Made by a program: the position numbers and the translations under genes
The notes under the pieces: generated by a model
The model's database searches: none
Seen by the model: only the letters and a program-made list of their open reading frames with translations
What the model was told of the DNA's origin: nothing
Part shown: piece after piece, positions 8,457-16,480 of the stretch
Numbering within the stretch: position 1 is the stretch's first letter
Layout: each line of letters opens with the position of its first letter
Assembly (NCBI GenBank): GCA_910577665.1
Contig: CAJTOJ010000023.1
Location: 1-58,231 of the forward strand
Reading direction: 5' to 3'
Source of the DNA: an uncultured Acetatifactor sp.
Lineage (GTDB): Bacteria; Bacillota; Clostridia; Lachnospirales; Lachnospiraceae
Length of the DNA: 58,231 bases

Positions 8457-10616
8457 ATGGGACAGAACATGGAACCAGGTGATACAATGGATCGGGAGAA
8501 AACAGAATATCGGCCGGATATGTGGCAGGAGTCAAGGGAAGATGGACAGATTCTGCCCATAGAGGGGAACAGGGAGAAACTGGAAACCATGGAGGACCAG
8601 ACAGAAGGAGAAGCAGGGATAGCTGCTACGGGATGGCCAGAAAGGCAGTCGTATCTGGAAGAAGGAGAGCTATCTGGCACAGGATGGCCAGGAAGACAGT
8701 CGTATCTGGAAGGAGAGCTATCTGGCACAGGATGGCCAGAAAGGCAGGCGTATCTGGAAGAAGAGCCTGCTGATACAGGGTGGCCAGAAAGGCAGGCATA
8801 TCTGGAAGAAGGAGAGCCGGCTGGTACAGAGTGGCCAGAAGGGCAGGCGTGGACGGACAGCGAAGTACAGCCGGCGGATGAGGGCTGGCAGGCAGGCGGG
8901 GAGGAACCCTACGGGGCCGGGAACCTGGATGTGCTGGAAGATACGGAGGAACAGAAGTGGCTGGAAGCAGTGGAATCCATGGAAGACACAATGCTTCTGG
9001 AACCAGAGGAAGCCTGGCTGGATACAGAAGAGGAGCCGGTAGATGAGGCCTGGCCGTCAGAGGAAGCAGAAGCAGGTCCAGAAGACTTGCCGGACCGCAA
9101 CAAACCTTTCCGCAGATATTTCTGGGGGATGCTGTCCGCGTTTCTGATCCTGGCGATTGCATTAGGGGCTTTCTTCTTTTACAGGGGTATGTACCGGGTG
9201 GAGCCAGTGTTTTCCCAGGCCACCTATGAATTAGGGGATCCGATCAGTACGGATCTGGAAGACTACCTAAAGGGTTCGGACTGGTCTGTGGGACTGGGGG
9301 AACTGGATCTGTCCGGGGTGGACAGGAGCCGTGCAGGCACTTATAAAGCCATGGTGCGCCATGGCAGTGACGAATATTCCTACCAGATCACCATAGAAGA
9401 CACTGTGGCCCCGGAGATTCTGCTGCGGGAGGAACCTGTATATCTGGCAGTAAACAGAAGATATACAGCAGAAGAAGTGATAGCAGGTGTGCAGGACGAG
9501 GACACCTGGGTGCAACTTTTCTTTGCGGAAAATGGGCACAGTCAGGATGTGATCTGCTTCCAGGAGACGGGCTCCTTCTCCTGTGTGGTGGTGGCAGAGG
9601 ATACCTCCGGTAACAGGTCACAGGCGGTTCTCTGGGTCACGGTGGATAACCCGCCAGAGATCGCAGGGGTACAGGATATCTATATGAAAGTTGGAAGCCA
9701 GGTGGATTTTCTGGAGTATGTGACAGCTACAGGACGGCGGGACGGCAGTCTCACAGACCAGATCCAGGTGGATGACACAGGGGTAGACCTGGCAAAAGAA
9801 GGGGTGTACTGGCTGTCTTACCGGGTGGAGGACAGCCGGGGGATTGAGGAAACCTGTGACGCCAAGGTGGTGGTGGCATCTGCTGCGGATCTGCAGGAGA
9901 TGATCGGCAGACGACAGATCAACCGGAACAGCCATCGGATCATTGGAGCGGCGAATCCCTATGACAGTGGAGCTTCCGGCCAGGATGATATCGAAGAAGC
10001 CCTGGAATATATGCGGCCTGCCTTTGTCCAGCTTTATCACAGGTCCGATACAGGATACAGCTCCGGTTCCGGCTACATCATGGAGATCACAGAAGATAAT
10101 ATTTTCATCTGCAGCAACCGCCATGTGGTGGAGAAATATGACAGCTGGGATATTTACTTCCATGATGGCACGAAAGTGAAAGGGGAGGCGGTAGGTACCT
10201 GTACAGGATATGATGTGGGGGTGGTAGTCCTGTCAAGGGCAGAGGTGCCTGAGGAGGTGCTGGAGGGGCTGATGACAGTCCATATTGACCAGGCTTATTG
10301 GAGTGGCCTGGACGATGAGCAGATCGACCTGGGGCTGGAAAGAATCGACAGAGGGGGAGGAATCCTCCACACCACTACAGGCAGCCTGGTAAAAGTCAAA
10401 CAGGAATTTGACTGGAATGACCGGAAAGAACAGACAGAGGTTACGGTGAGGCTGGAGCATGGCGATTCGGGTTCTGCGGTGGTAGATGGCTATGGGAATC
10501 TGATCTGTATGGCCTTTGCTTATTCAGAGGATCCCCTGCGCTATTGGTGTGTGCCTCTGGACGGGATTCTGGAAGGATATGAATCCATCACGGGAAGACG
10601 TGTGTATGTGTATTGA
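8457..10616 (+). CDS. Membrane-anchored trypsin-like serine protease with acidic repeat tail
   Basis: 719 residues, apparently inside-to-outside. The N-terminal ~215 residues are acidic and contain five tandem units of the type TGWPERQ-YLEEGE (58-130). One membrane helix follows (221-243), then two or three Ig-like/DUF5011-type beta domains (~249-475) and a chymotrypsin-fold protease (~515-715). The triad is complete: His556 in CSNRHVVE, Asp586 in GYDVGVVVL, Ser671 in HGDSGSAV. Lack of a signal peptide and the position of the helix predict a cytoplasmic acidic tail and an external protease. The start is three bases past the tcdA stop; an ATG ten codons later has a better ribosome site (AGGTGAT). 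Substrate unknown; the HtrA/S1C-like motif suggests envelope quality control, but no PDZ domain is seen. Confidence 0.88.
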   Translation: MGQNMEPGDTMDREKTEYRPDMWQESREDGQILPIEGNREKLETMEDQTEGEAGIAATGWPERQSYLEEGELSGTGWPGRQSYLEGELSGTGWPERQAYLEEEPADTGWPERQAYLEEGEPAGTEWPEGQAWTDSEVQPADEGWQAGGEEPYGAGNLDVLEDTEEQKWLEAVESMEDTMLLEPEEAWLDTEEEPVDEAWPSEEAEAGPEDLPDRNKPFRRYFWGMLSAFLILAIALGAFFFYRGMYRVEPVFSQATYELGDPISTDLEDYLKGSDWSVGLGELDLSGVDRSRAGTYKAMVRHGSDEYSYQITIEDTVAPEILLREEPVYLAVNRRYTAEEVIAGVQDEDTWVQLFFAENGHSQDVICFQETGSFSCVVVAEDTSGNRSQAVLWVTVDNPPEIAGVQDIYMKVGSQVDFLEYVTATGRRDGSLTDQIQVDDTGVDLAKEGVYWLSYRVEDSRGIEETCDAKVVVASAADLQEMIGRRQINRNSHRIIGAANPYDSGASGQDDIEEALEYMRPAFVQLYHRSDTGYSSGSGYIMEITEDNIFICSNRHVVEKYDSWDIYFHDGTKVKGEAVGTCTGYDVGVVVLSRAEVPEEVLEGLMTVHIDQAYWSGLDDEQIDLGLERIDRGGGILHTTTGSLVKVKQEFDWNDRKEQTEVTVRLEHGDSGSAVVDGYGNLICMAFAYSEDPLRYWCVPLDGILEGYESITGRRVYVY
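8628..8850 (+). repeat. In-frame tandem repeat of about 45 bp, five units
   Basis: Five 39-45 bp units encode TGWPERQ(S/A)YLEE(G)E(L/P). Units differ by deletion of whole GAA or GGA codons, so the frame is kept. It lies in the predicted cytoplasmic tail of the protease. Confidence 0.9.
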
Positions 10617-10718
10617 AAACAGAAGTGCCCGGTTTCGGAAGATACCCATGATTACTCTGACAAATGCAGCTACTGCACCAATAGAAGTCTATGGAATGTG
10701 AGGATAGGAGGTATTAAA

Positions 10719-11555
10719 ATGACACAGATCATTGACGGCAAAAAGATTTCCCAGGAGGTCAGGGATGAACTGAAAGAAAAGGTGGCGACCTTGAAGGCCC
10801 GGGGAAAGACATTTTCCCTGGCGGTGATTCAGGTGGGGGATGACCCGGCTTCCAGCGTGTACGTGGGCAACAAGAAAAAAGCCTGTGCCTATATAGGCAT
10901 AGAATCCCTCTCTTACGAGCTTCCCCGGGAGACTACACAGGAAGAGCTTCTGAAACTGGTGGATGAGCTGAATGGGAATCCCGGGGTAAGTGGTATCCTG
11001 ATCCAGCTTCCCCTGCCGGAGCACATGGATGAGGACAAGGTGCTGCTTGCCATTTCCCCTGAAAAGGATGTGGATGGTTTCCATCCTGTCAATGTGGGCA
11101 ATTTAAGCATTGGCAGGCCAGGATTTGTGTCCTGCACCCCTGCCGGGGTGATCCAGCTGCTGAAGCGGTCCGGCATCCAGATCGAAGGAAAGGAATGTGT
11201 GGTATTAGGACGGAGCAATATTGTGGGCAAGCCCATGGCCATGTTATTGCTTAGGGAGAACGGTACTGTCACGGTTTGTCATTCCCGGACGAAGAATCTG
11301 AAGGAGATCACAAGGCGGGCTGACATTCTGGTGGTAGCCATAGGCAGGCCGAAATATGTGGATGCCAGTTTTGTGAAGGAGGGGGCTGTGGTCATTGATG
11401 TGGGAATCCATCGGAACGAGGCGGGAAAGCTCTGCGGGGATGTGGATTTTGACAGCGTATCGCCCCATACATCTGCCATTACCCCTGTGCCGGGAGGTGT
11501 GGGTCCCATGACCATTGCCATGCTTATGCACAATGTGGTGGAAGGATCCAGATGA
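10719..11555 (+). CDS. folD: Bifunctional methylene-THF dehydrogenase/cyclohydrolase
   Basis: 278 residues, full length. Interconverts 5,10-methylene-THF and 10-formyl-THF in the cytosol, feeding purine and formyl-Met synthesis. Visible: YVGNKKKACAYIG with the catalytic Lys, GILIQLPLPEH, DVDGFHPVN, the Rossmann motif GRSNIVGKPMA, CHSRTKN and TPVPGGVGPMTIAML. AGGAGG at 10706-10711 fixes the start at MTQIIDGKK; an upstream in-frame Met adds seven residues without a ribosome site. It stands 102 bp after the protease gene. No folate riboswitch is recognisable upstream. Confidence 0.97.
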   Translation: MTQIIDGKKISQEVRDELKEKVATLKARGKTFSLAVIQVGDDPASSVYVGNKKKACAYIGIESLSYELPRETTQEELLKLVDELNGNPGVSGILIQLPLPEHMDEDKVLLAISPEKDVDGFHPVNVGNLSIGRPGFVSCTPAGVIQLLKRSGIQIEGKECVVLGRSNIVGKPMAMLLLRENGTVTVCHSRTKNLKEITRRADILVVAIGRPKYVDASFVKEGAVVIDVGIHRNEAGKLCGDVDFDSVSPHTSAITPVPGGVGPMTIAMLMHNVVEGSR

Positions 11556-11772
11556 GCCAGGTACTATAATAAATCTGGGAAGAGGCAGCTTAACAGGCCA
11601 CAGGATCATAGGGTGATCCCAGTGCGCAAAGTCCCAAAGAAGAATACGAAGAGCTGTGAGATGTGACCAGGGACAGCGATGAGTGTGACGCGGTGTCATA
11701 CCCGGGATGTCTGCGTCAGACTTACGGGAACCAGAGAACAGTTTCGAGGACGAGGAAGGGCGAAAGGTTACT

Positions 11773-13446
11773 ATGATTGAAAAACTGAAGGAAAAAGGAA
11801 GGCCGGAGATGACATCACGCATTACCCTGGAACCAGTGAAGGTGCTCTGGAAACAGGGAAAAGTGGAAAATGAGGAACAGTTGCTGGAATGCAAAAGCAG
11901 ACAGATATCCCTTCTGGCCAGGGATCCATCCGTGATGGAGACAACAGAAGGGCAGATGGCGTCTATCCTGCTGGATTACGGATATGAGATCCATGGCGGG
12001 ATCCGGTTACATGTATGGGGCACGACACCCTGCTCGGACGCCCATGTGCGGATCCGTTTCGGGGAATCCGTATCAGAGGCCATGAGCGAAGTGGGTGGGG
12101 AAGACAATGCCACCAATGACCACGCCAGGAGGGATCTGGTGACGGAGGTGGGCATGATGAGCATGAATCCCATCGGTGAGACAGGATTCCGTTTTGTGCG
12201 CATTGACCTGCTTGACCAGACAGCTCTCTCCATAAAATCAGTGACAGCCAACCTGATATACAAGGATGTGCCTTATAAAGGTTCCTTCCAGTGCAGTGAT
12301 GAGCTGCTGAACCGTATCTGGATGGTTGGGGCTTATACGGTGCATCTGAATATGCAGGAATATATCTGGGACGGTATCAAGAGGGATCGCCTGGTGTGGG
12401 TGGGGGATATGCATCCCGAGACCATGACCATCCAGACCGTGTTCGGAGAGGATGACGCGGTGATCCGCAGCCTGGATTTTATCAGGGAGGAGACACCTCT
12501 TCCAGGATGGATGAACCAGATGGCTACCTACAGCATGTGGTATGTGATCATCGTCCATGACTGGTTCCTGTACACCGGGAAAATGGACTGGCTGCAGAGA
12601 CAGGCTGACTATCTGAAAGGAGTGGCCAGGCAGCTTTCGGAATCCATTGATGAGAATGGTAAGGACACGGTGACACAGGGACGGTTCATGGACTGGCCTT
12701 CCAGTGACAAGTCCATTGTCACAGATGCAGGTGTCCAGGCCATCCATTATCTGGCTACAGACCGGCTGGAGAAAATATTCGGTTATCTGGGGGAACCGGA
12801 GTGGGCGAAGATGTGCGGGGCGGATAAGAAACGTCTGGAACAGTTCCAGGCCGACTACCAGGACTCAAAACCGGCAGCCTCCCTGCTGGTGCTGGCAGGT
12901 CTGAAGGATGCCAGGAGGACCAATGAAGCCCTGCTTCAAATAGGTGGTGCCGCAGGTATGTCCACTTTCATGGGCTATTATATCCTGGCAGCCAGGGCCA
13001 TGGCAGGAGACTGGCAGGGGTGTCTGGACAGCATCCGGGAGTATTGGGGTGGCATGCTTTCCCTGGGGGCCACCACCTTCTGGGAGGATTTTGATATTGT
13101 ATGGCTGCAGAATGCTGCACCCATTGACCGTCTGCCCAAGGAGGGGGAGGTCGATGTACACAGAACCTATGGCAGTTACTGCTACCAGGGCTACCGCCAC
13201 AGCTTCTGCCATGGCTGGGCCAGTGGGGCTACCGCCTGGCTGTCACGGTATGTGCTGGGTGTCCAGGTGCTGGAACCCCGGTGCAGGAAGATACAGGTAT
13301 CTCCCCACTTGGGCGACCTGGAATGGGCGGAAGGCACTTATCCTACTCCTTACGGCCAGGTGCACATACGGGTGGAGAAGGGGGCGGACGGCCAGGTGAA
13401 GACCAGAGTACTGGCACCAGAGCAGGTGGCAGTGGTGGAAGGGTAG
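11773..13446 (+). CDS. Alpha-L-rhamnosidase-like GH78-type six-hairpin glycosidase
   Basis: About 557 residues. An N-terminal beta domain (~15-165) is followed by an (alpha/alpha)6 barrel with the family signature DGIKRDRLVWVGDMHPE near 200-216, which carries the general acid, then GATTFWEDF, SFCHGWASGATAW and a C-terminal beta domain. Canonical GH78 enzymes are ~900 residues; this is the short form without extra N-terminal carbohydrate-binding domains. There is no signal peptide, so it acts on imported substrates. The start at MIEKLKEKG is supported by AAAGG five bases upstream; MTSRITLEP at 11809 is an equally natural alternative. No transporter or regulator for rhamnosides is adjacent. True specificity is open. 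Confidence 0.85.
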   Translation: MIEKLKEKGRPEMTSRITLEPVKVLWKQGKVENEEQLLECKSRQISLLARDPSVMETTEGQMASILLDYGYEIHGGIRLHVWGTTPCSDAHVRIRFGESVSEAMSEVGGEDNATNDHARRDLVTEVGMMSMNPIGETGFRFVRIDLLDQTALSIKSVTANLIYKDVPYKGSFQCSDELLNRIWMVGAYTVHLNMQEYIWDGIKRDRLVWVGDMHPETMTIQTVFGEDDAVIRSLDFIREETPLPGWMNQMATYSMWYVIIVHDWFLYTGKMDWLQRQADYLKGVARQLSESIDENGKDTVTQGRFMDWPSSDKSIVTDAGVQAIHYLATDRLEKIFGYLGEPEWAKMCGADKKRLEQFQADYQDSKPAASLLVLAGLKDARRTNEALLQIGGAAGMSTFMGYYILAARAMAGDWQGCLDSIREYWGGMLSLGATTFWEDFDIVWLQNAAPIDRLPKEGEVDVHRTYGSYCYQGYRHSFCHGWASGATAWLSRYVLGVQVLEPRCRKIQVSPHLGDLEWAEGTYPTPYGQVHIRVEKGADGQVKTRVLAPEQVAVVEG

Positions 13447-13449
13447 GGC

Positions 13450-13505
13450 CTGGCGAATGCCGCGAGGGTCAAATCCCCTGTTGCCTGCAGTGGGGTATTT
13501 GACTA
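13450..13505 (+). repeat. R2 hairpin repeat, truncated copy
   Basis: Contains the conserved TGGCGAATGCCGCGAGGG followed by a hairpin GTCAAATCCCC / GGGGTATTTGAC (one bulged T). It lacks the 5' header seen in the copies at 16286 and 21527. It lies directly after the rhamnosidase stop and may serve as its terminator. Confidence 0.7.
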
Positions 13506-13578
13506 CTGGGTAATCTGGTGGACTGTAGGTGTCTTAAAAGGTGTAAAACGGTTTCCTTTCTCTTCAACACTTTGTTGT

Positions 13579-13607
13579 TTTACAAATGCGTTTTCGTGCT
13601 TTAAGAT
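13579..13607 (+). promoter_or_regulatory. Promoter of the XRE-FlhA-like gene
   Basis: TTTACA at 13579-13584 and TAAGAT at 13602-13607 with 17 bp between. It lies 39 bp upstream of the ATG in an AT-rich stretch. Confidence 0.55.
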
Positions 13608-13646
13608 ATAAGAAAAACTGGAGATAAGCAGGAAGGAGACAGTTAT

Positions 13647-14405
13647 ATGAAACAGGACATCGGTGCAATCATCAGCCAGGCGAGACAGAACCGGAAGATG
13701 ACCCAGGAGGAATTCGCAGCCCGTCTGGGCGTTACGCCCCAGGCAGTGAGCAAGTGGGAGCGGGGGCTGGGGGTACCGGATCTGGCCCTTGTGGAAGGGA
13801 TCTGCCGGATTCTGCAAATGGATGCCAATGTGTTGTTAGGAATCAAGGAAGACAAGGGAAAAGAACCGTACAGCGCAGTGATGGAACAGGAAGTCGGAAG
13901 GGGACTCTTCGCGGATCCGCTTGTGGTGGAATTTGCCTGTGACTTCATCCCATACATTGTGGAAGGGCTGAAGACAGATCTGATCCGTAAGAAACGGATA
14001 AAACTGGCCAGGGAAACAGGGTGTCTGTTTCCGGTTACCAACTTTAGGGACAATGTGGATCTGGCTCCAGGGGAAGTGCGTATTCTGTCTTATGACAGGG
14101 CGCTTTGGCAGGGAGTCTGTGAAAGCCTGGATGAGAATACCTATGAATGGATTCTGGATCAGGCCATGGAAGTGTGCAGGATCCACTACGGGGAGATTCT
14201 CAATAAACAGATTGTAAAACAGCTTCTGGATCATCTGGAACAGCAGTATCCTGGATTGACAGTGGAACTGATACCGGAGAGGATCAGTTATCTGCAAGTG
14301 AAGGAGAAACTGGTGAAGGAGTTGGAAGAAAAGGGAAACCTCAGGGACATGATTCATATCCTGGAGACAATGGAATCGGAACTGGAGAAAAAGGGAAAGG
14401 GTTAA
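13647..14405 (+). CDS. XRE-family DNA-binding domain fused to a FlhA C-terminal-like domain
   Basis: 252 residues. An N-terminal helix-turn-helix of the Cro/CI type (~6-61: TQEEFAARLGVTPQAVSKWE) is followed by residues ~90-248 that resemble the cytoplasmic domain of FlhA (FHIPEP family), the export gate of the flagellar type III system. Counterparts: DPLVVEFACDFIPYI; DLIRKKRIKLARETG; FRDNVDLAPGEVRIL (FlhA: xRDNxxLxPxxYRI); KQLLDHLEQQYPGL followed by VELIPERI; and NLRDMIHILETM (FlhA: xIRDMxTILETL). The middle FlhA subdomain is missing, so only about 160 of the usual ~340 residues are present. There is no membrane segment and no flagellar gene in the window. AAGGAGACAG precedes the ATG. Its 3' end overlaps the convergent neighbour by four bases. 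Likely a regulator whose sensor half was recruited from FlhA; ligand unknown. Confidence 0.82.
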   Translation: MKQDIGAIISQARQNRKMTQEEFAARLGVTPQAVSKWERGLGVPDLALVEGICRILQMDANVLLGIKEDKGKEPYSAVMEQEVGRGLFADPLVVEFACDFIPYIVEGLKTDLIRKKRIKLARETGCLFPVTNFRDNVDLAPGEVRILSYDRALWQGVCESLDENTYEWILDQAMEVCRIHYGEILNKQIVKQLLDHLEQQYPGLTVELIPERISYLQVKEKLVKELEEKGNLRDMIHILETMESELEKKGKG

Positions 14406-14417
14406 TCCTTTCCCTTT
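14390..14417. terminator. Shared bidirectional hairpin containing both stop codons
   Basis: AAAGGGAAAGG and CCTTTCCCTTT form a perfect 11-bp stem around GTTAAT. The TAA stops of the plus-strand regulator and the minus-strand partner of asnA both fall in the six-base loop. The U-rich run is part of the stem, so its strength as a terminator is uncertain. Confidence 0.6.
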
Positions 14418-14977
14418 AATGCATATTGGAATTTCTCTTCCAGAAAGCTTCTGTAAGCAGGTATATCTGCCATGTTGACATAGTCGCCCTTCACCAAGGA
14501 GGCTATGATTTTTTTTGTATTCCCGCTCATATTTTCAAATCGAAGCAGGCGGATGGCCCCCTTATTGGCGGCATCCAGGATGGCTTCATAGGCATCGGGG
14601 ATAAAGTCACAGCCACATACAGGAATGGATCCAGAACCTGTTACCTGGAGGCCGTCCTGGGTGTTCTTCTGTTCGCAGGCACCAGGAATGGCATCTACCT
14701 GGTAAATGTAGCCAGATACCCCTTTGTAGGTGTCGGATATGGCGTCTGGGTAATATTCTTCCAGACAGAAAATGCCGTTTCCGTCATAGCCCTGGGGCTT
14801 CCAGGTGCTCCAGTCCGGGGAATATGCATAACCCGCCTCCTGGCAGTACTTTTCTATGGCATTGCTGAGACCGGCCAGCACGTTTTCCTTTTTGGATGAC
14901 AGAACCAGGGGGTTACCGTTGGCGGCATCCAGGGGCAGTGCATTTAAGTCTGGTGTTTGGGACGCATAATAATACAT
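14402..14977 (-). CDS. Unknown protein cotranscribed with asnA
   Basis: 191 residues, soluble, no signal or membrane segment. Not recognised as a named family. The start MYYYASQTPDL is fixed by AAAAAAGGAG seven bases upstream. The layout (an N-terminal strand YYYAS, then VLSSKKENVLAGLSNAI, then SGYIYQVDA) is faintly reminiscent of ADP-ribosyltransferase-like folds, where a Tyr-rich first strand and a GY(I/V)Y strand frame the NAD site. This is a shape impression only; a catalytic Glu cannot be assigned. It begins 20 bp after the asnA stop with no promoter between, so the two are made together. A link to asparagine or ammonia use is possible from position alone. Confidence 0.85.
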   Translation of the reverse strand: MYYYASQTPDLNALPLDAANGNPLVLSSKKENVLAGLSNAIEKYCQEAGYAYSPDWSTWKPQGYDGNGIFCLEEYYPDAISDTYKGVSGYIYQVDAIPGACEQKNTQDGLQVTGSGSIPVCGCDFIPDAYEAILDAANKGAIRLLRFENMSGNTKKIIASLVKGDYVNMADIPAYRSFLEEKFQYALKGKD

Positions 14978-14997
14978 AGAATTCTCCTTTTTTGCTG

Positions 14998-16008
14998 TTA
15001 CAGAAGCTGCAGGCCGTGTCTGGCGGATTCTGTCATGGTCTCCTCCGGCCACAGGGAACACTGGACTTCCCCGATATGGGCTTTGCGCAGGAAAAACATA
15101 CAGATGCGGGACTGGCCGATACCACCACCGATGGTGAAGGGCAGGGTCTCCTCCAGCACGGCACGGTGGAAGGGAAGATGGGCCCGCTCCGGGCATCCGG
15201 CTTTATCAAGTTGCGTGAGCAGAGCCTGGCTGTCCACACGGATGCCCATGCTGGACAGTTCCAGGGCAATATCCAGAACGGGATAGTACACCACGATATC
15301 GGCGTTCAAGGCCCAGTCATCATAGTCCGGTGCGCGTCCGTCATGTGGTTCCCCGTTTTCCAGTTTATCCCCGATCTGCATGATGCAGACAGCACCTTTT
15401 GCTTTGGATATGTAGTATTCCCGTTCCTTTGGCGTGTAATCCGGGAACATCTCAGCCAGCTGGCTGGTGGTCACGAAGAAAATATCGTGGGGCAGGATCT
15501 CCTCGATGTAATCGTAATGGATAGCCATATACTTCTCGGTTTTGCGGAGCACCTTGTATACATTACGGACAGTTTCCTTCAAGGTGTCCAGAGTGCGTGC
15601 CTCCTTTGGAATGATTTTTTCCCAGTCCCATTGGTCCACATAGACAGAGTGGATGTTGTCTGTGACTTCGTCCCTGCGGATGGCACTCATGTCGGTGTAA
15701 AGTCCCTCTCCGATGGAAAAACCGTACTTCTGCAAGGCATAACGCTTCCACTTGGCCAGGGACTGTACCACCTGTGCTTCCCTGGCCTCCTGGTTGCGTA
15801 TGTCGAAGGTCACAGGGCGCTCAATACCATTTAAATTGTCGTTGAGACCGGATTCCGGCGCAACGAAAAGGGGGGCCGACACCCGTAGAAGGTGAAGGCG
15901 CTCTGCCAGCAGGGTCTGGAAGAAGTCCTTCACCTGCTTGATGGCAATCTGGGTCTCATAGAGGTTCAATTGCGATTTGTAACCTGTAGGTAATACAAAA
16001 TTTGACAT
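14998..16008 (-). CDS. asnA: Aspartate--ammonia ligase
   Basis: 336 residues, close to the 330 of the Escherichia coli enzyme. Makes asparagine from aspartate, ammonia and ATP; class II tRNA-synthetase fold. Visible: LNGIERPVTFDI, VVQSLAKWKR, GEGLYTDMSAIRRDE, SVYVDQWDWEK, ADIVVYYPVLD, ELSSMGIRVD and the C-terminal TIGGGIGQSR. The ribosome site AAGGAAG lies eight bases before the ATG. No T-box leader or riboswitch is evident. It forms an operon with the unknown gene at 14402-14977 and is transcribed away from the sigma factor at 16481. Confidence 0.97.
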   Translation of the reverse strand: MSNFVLPTGYKSQLNLYETQIAIKQVKDFFQTLLAERLHLLRVSAPLFVAPESGLNDNLNGIERPVTFDIRNQEAREAQVVQSLAKWKRYALQKYGFSIGEGLYTDMSAIRRDEVTDNIHSVYVDQWDWEKIIPKEARTLDTLKETVRNVYKVLRKTEKYMAIHYDYIEEILPHDIFFVTTSQLAEMFPDYTPKEREYYISKAKGAVCIMQIGDKLENGEPHDGRAPDYDDWALNADIVVYYPVLDIALELSSMGIRVDSQALLTQLDKAGCPERAHLPFHRAVLEETLPFTIGGGIGQSRICMFFLRKAHIGEVQCSLWPEETMTESARHGLQLL

Positions 16009-16064
16009 GGCATTACTTCCTTATATAATATAGGTTGTGGCCGTGGAACTTTGCCTTACATACT

Positions 16065-16093
16065 ATTAAACAGCTTTTTGGGGATTTTGGCAA
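16065..16093 (-). promoter_or_regulatory. Promoter of asnA
   Basis: On the minus strand TTGCCA (16088-16093) and TTTAAT (16065-16070) are separated by 17 bp, 57 bp before the asnA start. Confidence 0.5.
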
Positions 16094-16122
16094 TAGTTTT
16101 ACATAATCTTTTTGGAAATGGC

Positions 16123-16260
16123 GTAACAGTTCAGACAGCCCCTCTCGCGAAGTCAAAATTGCGCTCTGTGCAATTTTGAGAGACAGCGTGCGCCAAAACG
16201 CATTTTTTCGCGTTTTGTGTGCATTCTCGTAACAGTTCAGCGTCTTGTCTGAACTGTTAC
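16123..16260 (+). repeat. R1 structured repeat, copy B
   Basis: 138 bp with perfect 14-bp inverted ends GTAACAGTTCAGAC and GTCTGAACTGTTAC. P1 is CAAAATTGC with GCAATTTTG around a 7-nt loop. The linker is AGAGACAGCGTGCGCC. P2 is CAAAACGC with GCGTTTTG. The right end alone folds as a 12-bp hairpin (16229-16260). P1 shares no sequence with the other copies but keeps position, pairing and loop length. It lies in the divergent asnA/sigma-factor gap. Confidence 0.8.
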
Positions 16261-16285
16261 AATGACATCTGTGGAAGACATGGCT

Positions 16286-16376
16286 CCCGCGGGCAATGAG
16301 CCAAACGGGTGCGAAGCAGATATTTGGCGAATGCCGCGAGGGTCAACACCCCCGCAGCTTGCTGGGGTGTTGACTT
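16286..16376 (+). repeat. R2 hairpin repeat
   Basis: Header CCCGCGGGCAATGAG, then TTTGGCGAATGCCGCGAGGG (with a GGC-GAAT-GCC mini-hairpin), then a perfect 11-bp stem GTCAACACCCC / GGGGTGTTGAC at 16342-16374. It follows R1 copy B by 25 bp, the same order seen at 21.2-21.7 kb. Confidence 0.75.
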
Positions 16377-16426
16377 ATCGTGGGCTAAGAGAAGGGGACT
16401 TTGGCAGGAATAAAATTTCCATCTCT

Positions 16427-16455
16427 TGAAACTTTTGGCATGGCACACGGGTCTA
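16427..16455 (+). promoter_or_regulatory. ECF-type promoter, probably autoregulatory
   Basis: TGAAACTTTT at 16427-16436, then 13 bp to GGTCTA at 16450-16455. This resembles the SigV/SigW-type consensus of Bacillus (TGAAAC ... CGTC). It lies 26 bp before the start of the sigma gene at 16481, as expected for autoregulation. Confidence 0.7.
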
Positions 16456-16480
16456 AAGATGCAGAAAGGAGGAAATCCGG

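Noticed and set aside
16009..16122. T-box leader for asnA
   Set aside because: No specifier stem, no T-box sequence (TGGNACC) and a promoter only 57 bp from the start.
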